Positions 6,201 to 8,026 of a stretch of DNA of 8,026 bases are shown piece by piece. Made by a program: the position numbers and the translations under genes. Source of the stretch: Candidatus Iainarchaeum sp. GTDB taxonomy: Archaea; Iainarchaeota; Iainarchaeia; Iainarchaeales; GCA-2688035. Numbering within the stretch: the first letter of the stretch is position 1; the number at the start of each line of letters is the position of its first letter. The stretch lies in contig JAFCFG010000036.1 in assembly GCA_017608725.1 (NCBI GenBank), positions 1 to 8,026 of the forward strand, given 5' to 3'. Below the pieces are notes generated by a model, which worked only from the letters and a program-made list of their open reading frames with translations, did not search any database and was not told the origin of the DNA.

Positions 6201-8026
6201 TGCCCTTGCACCAGACAGCATTAAAACAATTGAGGTTACAGCACATGGAGATGCATTCCCAGGCAGGACAAGTGATAAAAGCCACAGCGTTGAAGTGAAA
6301 GTTTGCGGAATTCACCCGATAGATTTGTGGGAGAAGGTAAAGGAAAGGGAAGAGAAGATGCCAAACAACAGCGAGGAAACATACTATGCAATGCCTGGAT
6401 GGAAAGGCCAGCCGGAACCGCCAAAAACCCTGGACTGGAGAAAGATGGCAAGGCTTTACGCATTGAAAAAGGAAAGGGAAGGCCAGGGGCCAACTGACAT
6501 TGGCGAACCAACCTCTGGGCTAAGCAGCTATGAGAAGAAAATGAGGCCAAAAAGGCTGACTGCTTTAAGCATTTACTTTGGAGCATGCGCTGTTCCGGCC
6601 TTTTTGTCCCCGTGGGGAAGCGTTACATTTGATTGCGTGCTGCCGGCCTCATGGGCATTGGCTGATTTGTTTGAGGGCTCAAAGGCAGCAAAGGAGTTTG
6701 TCATTGATTCAGTAAAGAAAGCGCTTGGGCCAATTGGCAGGGCACTTGGAAGCGTAGTCAATGGAATCAGCAGGTTCTTTGGCGGGGGGGATCTGCTTGA
6801 TACAGAAGCAAGGGAAACAGTTGAGCCTTATATGACAGAGGAGGAAGCAGAAACGCAGTTCGGAACATTGATGAAAAGCGCTGGCACAATGGTTGGAACA
6901 AAGGCAGTTATAGAGGGGTTTAGTGCAGCAAGCAAGAGGGTTACGCTTTCCTCTGCAAGAACGCTGGTAAAGTCCGGTTTGTGGGACAAGTTTGCTGATG
7001 AATTCATTTCAAAGACAAACTTGAAGGGCCTGCCAAAAAGCGCTGCGAAAAGCCTGAAGAAAAAGCTTGCTGGCAATGCAAGAAAGCTTGCAGCAGAAAG
7101 GCTGTTTGATGAAAGGATAGCGCCAGGGCTAAGCCCAAGCAGGTGGCACTTAACCAAGCTAAAGCCAGGGTTGAAGGGCAGGCCCATGAGGGATGTGGCA
7201 AATGAGATACTGGGAGAAGCGCTTGCAAAAACAAGCAAGGAGTTTGATGACACCCTGGCAGAACATCTTGCCCCGATGCTTGCAGGGGGAAACAATTTAG
7301 ATGAACTGGCAAAAGCAGCGAAAATGAGAATGGATACTTCAATATTTGACACTGGGGCAATTAAAACCAATGTAATGGAGGGCCTGCAGGGTGACGCAAT
7401 TGAGGGAATTGTTGCGGATGGAAGTGAAAGAGCTATACAGAGAAGGCTTGCAAACAGGGTGGCTTCCTCAATTCAGGCCCAAAATAAAGAGTTAATGGAA
7501 GAGCTTGTAACAAGGTTTGGTTCAAGGGAAGCTCTGGAAGAAAGGATAGAGGCAAGCATAAGGGCAAACTGGAATGCACTGCCTGAAGAGGTAAGGCCCA
7601 GGGCTGTAGCAGGAGAGATATTAGATAAAGTTGGCAGTAGAAGAATAGATCTTGGAGACGCTTTGTCAAGGCTGCCTGCAGATGAAAGGGCTGCTTACCT
7701 TTCAAGGCTGAGGGGCGGCGTTGACGATATTGTAGACAGGTCTATTGTGCACTTTAGCGCACAAAACAGCGATGAAATCTACAAGGCAATGCACAAGACA
7801 GTTAATGCCCAATTGGTGGCAAAGGCTGGAAAGGACTTTGCTGATGACGGGGCAAAGCTGTTGAAGGAATATGCGGAAAGCCCGAGCTTTAGCAGGAAAT
7901 TTGGCAGGTTTTGGGTTGGAATGTTCAAGGGGGCGCTGAGTGGAATTGCTGCAAACGCTGCCGGCCTGTTCTTTTACCAGATGTACTGGAAGGGAATTGG
8001 CCCAGAGGGCGTATCAGCAGAGGGAG
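58..8026 (+). CDS. Giant membrane-anchored multidomain surface protein, 3'-partial (at least 2,656 residues)
   Basis: One uninterrupted frame fills the window and continues past its end. The protein has an N-in transmembrane anchor (about 47-66), six tandem carboxypeptidase-regulatory-like beta-sandwiches (73-591), further Ig/CARDB/NEW3-like sandwiches (about 898-1592), a Cys-rich alpha/beta module (1593-2083), and a helical C-terminal part with hydrophobic segments at 2167-2205 and 2618-2644. The anchor has no signal-peptidase site, so it should stay in the membrane with most of the chain outside. At least 15 N-X-S/T sequons lie between 223 and 2103, and none after 2160. The 19 cysteines are absent before 781 and after 2193. 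Arg codons are almost all AGG/AGA. No catalytic motif was recognised. By architecture it is a cell-surface stalk, adhesin or contact protein; its partner and true length cannot be told from here. The start could also be GTG 49 or lie upstream of the window, since the frame has no stop before ATG 58. Confidence 0.95.
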   Translation, partial: MFGERLSGLYTALEDKYYGALDFLDGKGLPVYKYNDFLEQRGLPAFPITIALIVLIVALLYGLLVVGNTINPSITVAFRDQFGQTVSGVQVTVKDTAGNIVSPEQTIASGESIDLQGIPIGAELVLAFSKEGFDPTEKAVTTFKQESFVSVKLQRQIKQIEVELQLLDSETGDPVKGASVQIDWQELTSAATTNAEGKASFTGIPEGIPVTVSIQADGYEQVNTTKSFSEGELATIGLYPDSVALAGITKLIVAVEDEEGLPVDGTKITVMDRSTDTVLEDRTIEGSDALFEITKGTSVRLIVQKEGFIRYDSMETGESRTLRLDEEEWAVTLRQGGTRLDVTVFAGEIPLSDATVQLFDANNNFVESQETGFGGTAQFENLQPEEYFVTAYRAGYLPARQLVDVAEIETVNIDLSLADATNSAYLGISVFDFYNAPANNADVFFFERIDSEEFPLGVPSLKTDITGYASVKAPISSIVVVYARKDLHEGRGEKLIEANKENQLIVILNRPVSVVELQIVDKEGNPVKGTALIEGVSGELLFDGNITDGRVYFDAAGNKEINLTVETEDGETFSQQLNVEGKSTVKVTLGEEAGGMAPAISFLGIFNERGEEVEGITPEKFYWLSFETNWPSGASRGGVHVRLGSNDTAFVDSQEAGIVGFDATTGNFLFGKSYQPLPAPGNEAADMLNRGGAGQLNKFLELYFDKPENTIVFRVKVQARKAITKESIELHYRAWSEIAGDFYRNPVDNELGNKMYASTKTGLYAETVDETIDVFESGAVCEERLCANYLFILPDGLYVEKQVFRPMTGELYALEIDLRADRERTATIKIDTDKATPLLYFTGYEVDEFFDQPIAGEGLLPAEDLAGQGYLERDEGNEAGQTSENPLGFAEPTEGSSQTSLTISNLGLGTEGRKIRAYFQAFEEGTTFIKVQTVSDAAVLNEEINFNIERNKLLLVKVSPREISLGEDFTITVMDEEDGTDIQNATIHLKDSRGKVVSAVVGNGATRKGMKGEYFFKNNFKPGYYTASVSAEGYRTAELPITISRDNLLSIQSPIEVDISKDERLKSVTKTIRNIGEEDISDLSYELKKEGGFPSEFAVSVKLPSTIAAEQDATANITASVNINDESSESLHGEADLIVKGMAAGNYPTKTTARLIVNYNKQLDPDCLKFNTEEVIIRLIGTPGSSASQEVEIENNCEVPLQLNAEVEAQEDDPNLSVTVQGLRIDKDSTEKVKITVNNRIDRLYAMQERRHFTVLFESSQVAKSIRLSVELWNPSFNLSYPPTLSLWLERAAAEELAYGQVPLQIRNVGFAPITNFRAAIEDSAYRRFGITAQIRPGIGSSPYSPYYNSSSYLGGIGTYSAYNDYAYSPYSSTGYGGYGMHSLGYGGPDPYYSSGYSGYSSSWSTLAPGQALTPMRYIYAETKKAEALKQPVQGYVYLSGTVMGRHYPDLGRTVVAINYSGTQCLKATPVGSMLFSSKKATTILEREIRLRNECGEAIRVVGTVKPGTVGSNAFMLFPANVTLQPNQENSFSLRLIGNQEMDRAIKLRAIGLLVRQNKPIESSDLAVTIKLGKLVATTEGKATEKTLIRVCGTDDTKELSFPLLNSNCSEGYCDAKQLAAYLIGKADNLVKVAKDKAARARYQATDFGGCGAANRTHCSFDEMGIGTEILPVFAQLDFLDSEALLHELKEQSKSELKNYGVVLSKINLREIGGVGFNFGNIYLDKQFRGCGKYYVEINGAVQVSHGEILAESGSRNFVISINIAQDRADTEQCLHRVENIANFLPADEGYTISSRYNAWPGLVEGRNEEFGDLPKLFAKELFKEAEGRYSSTISAGSNKLKIVKGGTEQGLLKLRLDKEGKPDQTKTVYAHIPQSFTPENRELATSLAKALSTFKAYSFGEEDCWGEDDDGPYILLKSFKDIEKLFGNLVVAGEKEIRVNTQEQCVDINVESKAKESVQLSTNFLEKWPRTGIEYIAIYKKADYEKKGSAATALLKEENRTEGQKSEKSIKVKLREAKGDKPAEGGEKPGPVYKEQFLLCAKGSKEFALAPDSIKTIEVTAHGDAFPGRTSDKSHSVEVKVCGIHPIDLWEKVKEREEKMPNNSEETYYAMPGWKGQPEPPKTLDWRKMARLYALKKEREGQGPTDIGEPTSGLSSYEKKMRPKRLTALSIYFGACAVPAFLSPWGSVTFDCVLPASWALADLFEGSKAAKEFVIDSVKKALGPIGRALGSVVNGISRFFGGGDLLDTEARETVEPYMTEEEAETQFGTLMKSAGTMVGTKAVIEGFSAASKRVTLSSARTLVKSGLWDKFADEFISKTNLKGLPKSAAKSLKKKLAGNARKLAAERLFDERIAPGLSPSRWHLTKLKPGLKGRPMRDVANEILGEALAKTSKEFDDTLAEHLAPMLAGGNNLDELAKAAKMRMDTSIFDTGAIKTNVMEGLQGDAIEGIVADGSERAIQRRLANRVASSIQAQNKELMEELVTRFGSREALEERIEASIRANWNALPEEVRPRAVAGEILDKVGSRRIDLGDALSRLPADERAAYLSRLRGGVDDIVDRSIVHFSAQNSDEIYKAMHKTVNAQLVAKAGKDFADDGAKLLKEYAESPSFSRKFGRFWVGMFKGALSGIAANAAGLFFYQMYWKGIGPEGVSAEG
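274..1830 (+). repeat. Six tandem carboxypeptidase-regulatory-like beta-sandwich units (residues 73-591)
   Basis: Approximate units are 73-154, 159-241, 249-335, 338-421, 424-511 and 512-591, a period of about 84-91 residues. They share a beta-strand opening of alternating hydrophobics (such as SITVAF, TKLIVAVEDEEG, TRLDVTVF), a 'G-x-x-V-x-G/D-A-x-V' segment, then a 'T-x-x-x-G-x-A-x-F-x-x-I/L-x-x-G' turn and a strand ending in a GY/GF-type aromatic. The turn is clearest in unit 2 (TTNAEGKASFTGIPEG, about 192-207) and unit 4 (371-400). This is the pattern of CarboxypepD_reg, PEGA and Cna-B-type domains, which usually serve as surface stalks or spacers. No cysteine occurs here, and no Lys/Asn/Glu isopeptide set could be assigned with confidence. 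The units are diverged at the DNA level, so this is an old duplication. Unit 5 (424-511) fits least well. Confidence 0.75.
1831..2748 (+). other. Unassigned beta-rich module with CX4C pair and acidic linker (residues 592-897)
   Basis: This part does not follow the tandem unit pattern. It opens with a Gly/hydrophobic stretch (APAISFLGIF at about 598-607), has a strand-rich core (LYFDKPENTIVFRVKVQARK at 702-721, then IELHYRAW), and carries the first two cysteines of the protein, C781 and C786 (CEERLC), immediately before a strand-turn motif ANYLFILPDGLYV. A CX4C pair outside the cell is most simply a local disulfide. Residues about 850-900 are polar, acidic and Gly/Glu-rich and look like a flexible linker. 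I do not recognise the fold. It may be two small beta domains in series. Confidence 0.45.
2749..3186 (+). other. Ig-like beta-sandwich region, including a seventh regulatory-like unit (residues 898-1043)
   Basis: Residues 898-951 are strand-rich (LTISNLGLG, then KIRAYFQAFEEGTTFIKVQT) and look like part of one beta-sandwich. Residues 953-1043 form a clearer unit: LLLVKVSPREISLGEDFTIT, an 'IQNATIHLKDSRGKVV' segment (with sequon N984-A-T), a Gly-rich turn and a closing PGYYTASVSAEGYRTAELPI. The ending strongly recalls the six N-terminal units and the carboxypeptidase-regulatory-like family, so the stalk domain type reappears after the unknown module. The SLGEDFTITV wording is also typical of invasin/bacterial Ig-like and PKD-like surface domains, so the exact family is open. 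Confidence 0.55.
3199..3540 (+). other. NEW3/CARDB-like beta-sandwich, cysteine-free (residues 1048-1161)
   Basis: The segment opens with IQSPIEVDISKDERLKSVTK, then TIRNIGEEDISDLSYEL, which is the 'N-x-G-x-x-x-x-x-x-L' turn seen in NEW3 (NPCBM-associated), CARDB and related Ig-like domains that often end extracellular stalks. It continues with a KLPSTIAAEQDATANITASV strand pair (sequon N1116-I-T) and closes with GMAAGNYPTKTTARLIVNY, matching the 'G-x-Y-x-x-x-x-x-V' ending of those families. The immediately following Cys-clamped repeat has the same general layout. The assignment rests on pattern only. Confidence 0.5.
3541..3912 (+). repeat. Cys-clamped Ig-like repeat, copy A (residues 1162-1285)
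   Basis: Copy A starts DPDCLKFNTEE and has its second cysteine in EIENNCEVPLQL. C1167 and C1197 are exactly 30 residues apart. A later copy at 1461-1592 has the same CLK start, the same 30-residue spacing and a matching second-Cys context, so the two are probably homologous. The pair would sit on adjacent strands and form a disulfide outside the cell. The rest of the unit (VTVQGLRIDKDSTEKVKITV, then HFTVLFESSQVAKSIRLSVE) follows a NEW3-like strand order. Sequons at N1215 and N1278 are compatible with surface exposure. Confidence 0.6.
3913..4329 (+). other. CARDB-like domain split by a low-complexity insertion (residues 1286-1424)
   Basis: Residues 1302-1321 (VPLQIRNVGFAPITNFRAAI) match the 'L-x-I-x-N-x-G-x-x-x-x-x-N/D-x-x-x-x-I' first half of CARDB-type Ig domains. 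The expected second half, with its 'L-x-P-G-Q' turn, appears only after the Tyr/Ser/Gly-rich stretch, as LAPGQALTPMRYIYAETKK (1407-1425). The low-complexity run therefore seems to sit in a loop of one folded domain rather than between domains. A GYVYLSGTVMG strand follows and leads into Cys repeat copy B. Confidence 0.5.
4081..4260 (+). repeat. Tyr/Ser/Gly-rich low-complexity segment (residues 1342-1401)
   Basis: Within 60 residues there are 16 Tyr, 14 Ser and 12 Gly, about 70% of the total, with short motifs such as SPYSPYY, YGGYG and SSGYSGYSS. There is no Lys, Arg or Glu, in sharp contrast to the charged protein around it. At DNA level it holds a 10-base direct repeat GGGATATGGA (4188-4197 and 4209-4218) around the perfect 12-base palindrome GGAATGCATTCC (4195-4206), consistent with growth by small duplications. 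The frame is maintained throughout. Such Tyr-rich sequence is typically disordered and sticky, a possible adhesive or self-associating loop, but this is inference. Confidence 0.85.
4438..4833 (+). repeat. Cys-clamped Ig-like repeat, copy B (residues 1461-1592)
   Basis: Copy B begins SGTQCLKATPVGSML and carries its second cysteine in REIRLRNECGEAIRVV. C1465 and C1495 are 30 residues apart, exactly as in copy A, and both copies place the second Cys after an alternating E-I-x-[IL]-x-N strand (EVEIENNC versus EIRLRNEC). The later part, FMLFPANVTLQPNQENSFSL, then AVTIKLG, follows a NEW3-like strand layout with the 'x-L-x-P-x-x-x-x-x-F' turn. The unit ends in a KTLIRVCG strand whose C1592 starts the Cys-rich module. 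Sequons lie at N1459 (just before) and N1521. Confidence 0.6.
4834..6306 (+). other. Cys-rich alpha/beta module of unknown fold (residues 1593-2083)
   Basis: This region holds ten cysteines (C1609, 1614, 1651, 1659, 1731, 1774, 1905, 1946, 2041, 2083) and begins and ends at 'hydrophobic-x-V-C-G' strands (RVCG at 1590-1593, KVCG at 2081-2084). Unlike the stalk it mixes helices (such as CDAKQLAAYLIGKADNLVKV) with strands (GCGKYYVEINGAVQV, FVISINIAQD). Two strand-strand-helix blocks, around 1725-1785 and 1845-1900, could be a diverged duplication, which is weak evidence. A charged Lys/Glu/Gly linker lies at about 2000-2036. Its position after the stalk suggests a head or binding domain rigidified by disulfides. 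I see no enzyme signature: the few His residues do not form a recognised metal site. Confidence 0.5.
6307..6546 (+). other. Polar, charged linker (residues 2084-2163)
   Basis: The segment is rich in Glu, Lys, Pro and Gly (for instance KVKEREEKMPNNSEETYYAM and PTDIGEPTSGLSSYEKKMRP) with one short helical stretch, DWRKMARLYALKKERE, at 2126-2141. It separates the Cys-rich module from the hydrophobic patch. The last sequon seen in the protein is N2103-N-S here. No domain is recognised. Confidence 0.5.
6547..6675 (+). other. Hydrophobic patch, possible membrane helix or hairpin (residues 2164-2206)
   Basis: Residues 2167-2186 (LTALSIYFGACAVPAFLSPW) form an uncharged stretch long enough to span or enter a membrane, preceded by the basic cluster RPKR. 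A shorter hydrophobic run follows (CVLPASWALADLF, 2193-2205). C2177 and C2193 are the last cysteines of the known sequence and could bridge the two. The basic residues on the N side fit poorly with a simple outside-to-inside crossing, so this may be a re-entrant hairpin, a buried core or a segment that acts on another membrane. Topology cannot be settled from the window. Confidence 0.45.
6676..7908 (+). other. Long cysteine-free helical region (residues 2207-2617)
   Basis: About 410 residues of Ala/Leu/Lys/Arg/Glu-rich sequence with heptad-like hydrophobic spacing and no clear beta-strands. Examples are SARTLVKSGLWDKFADEFIS, NARKLAAERLFDERI, and the run from about 2455 to 2560. Early in it lies a Gly-rich amphipathic stretch, ALGPIGRALGSVVNGISRFF (2222-2241), followed by GGG. 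There are no cysteines and no N-glycosylation sequons, in contrast to everything N-terminal. The sudden change of secondary structure suggests a different job from the stalk: a coiled assembly, a membrane-active part or an intracellular portion. I do not recognise a family. Confidence 0.5.
6784..6790 (+). repeat. G7 homopolymer inside the gene
   Basis: A run of seven G (codons GGC GGG GGG GAT, residues 2242-2245) is the longest G run noticed in the gene. Loss or gain of one G would put ribosomes into frames that stop quickly (TGA within 3 codons in one shifted frame and about 15 in the other), cutting the protein near residue 2250. In this copy the frame is intact on both sides. Confidence 0.8.
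7909..7989 (+). other. Hydrophobic segment near the window end, candidate second transmembrane helix (residues 2618-2644)
   Basis: FWVGMFKGALSGIAANAAGL continues into FFYQMYW, giving about 27 residues with a single Lys (2624) and strong aromatic flanks, preceded by the basic SRKFGR and followed by KGIGPEG. It could be a transmembrane or membrane-inserting helix, rich in small residues (Gly/Ala) in its centre as in packed membrane helices. The rest of the protein lies beyond the window, so whether this ends the protein or begins a larger part is unknown. Confidence 0.5.

Noticed and set aside
5224..6306. Protease or other enzyme active site in the Cys-rich module
   Set aside because: I looked for GxSxG, HExxH and Cys-His type motifs and found none in convincing context. 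The cysteines look structural.
6828..7370. 180-codon open frame on the - strand
   Set aside because: It lies wholly antisense to the helical part of the giant gene, has no ribosome binding site or family resemblance, and is Ser/Ala/Leu/Phe-rich as expected from the complement of a Lys/Ala/Glu/Gly-rich coding strand.
58..8026. CRISPR array, tRNA, rRNA, insertion sequence or attachment site
   Set aside because: No regularly spaced direct repeats, structured RNA genes, terminal inverted repeats or transposase motifs were seen. The whole span is one coding frame.

Overview
The window is filled by one giant protein-coding gene on the + strand. A single reading frame is open from base 1. It most likely starts at ATG 58 and runs without an in-frame stop to the last base (8026), giving at least 2,656 codons with the 3' end beyond the window. 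I translated the frame line by line and found no stop, frameshift or intron. The only sequence outside the gene is the A-rich first 57 bases (16 of 57 G+C by hand count, against roughly 45-50% inside the gene). Those bases may hold the last codons of an upstream gene and a weak ribosome binding site.

The protein reads as a membrane-anchored, mostly extracellular giant of archaeal type. From N to C terminus it has: a short cytoplasmic tail (residues 1-45); one transmembrane helix (about 47-66); six tandem carboxypeptidase-regulatory-like/PEGA-like beta-sandwich units of about 80-90 residues (73-591); a beta-rich unknown region with a CX4C pair (592-897); another Ig-like region (898-1043); CARDB/NEW3-like beta-sandwiches (1048-1592), including two copies of a Cys-clamped repeat with identical 30-residue Cys spacing and a Tyr/Ser/Gly-rich insertion; a Cys-rich alpha/beta module of unknown fold (1593-2083); a polar linker; a hydrophobic patch (2167-2205); a long cysteine-free helical region (2206-2617); and a final hydrophobic segment (2618-2644) near the window edge.

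The organism is probably an archaeon, and by inference a DPANN-type one (Diapherotrites/Iainarchaeota, Woesearchaeota or relatives). Arg is encoded almost only by AGG/AGA (six CGN codons against roughly 110-120 AGR by hand count), the domains are the kind common in archaeal surface proteins, and the N-terminal anchor resembles, from memory, anchors of giant DPANN surface proteins. The lineage is not proven by this window, which has no rRNA, tRNA or housekeeping gene.

A working model, and only inference, is a stalk that projects from the membrane through the tandem beta-sandwiches, carries a disulfide-stabilised Cys-rich head, and ends in a helical, partly hydrophobic part that could touch a second membrane or loop back to its own. 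Attachment to or interaction with a host or neighbouring cell is plausible. No enzymatic motif was recognised.
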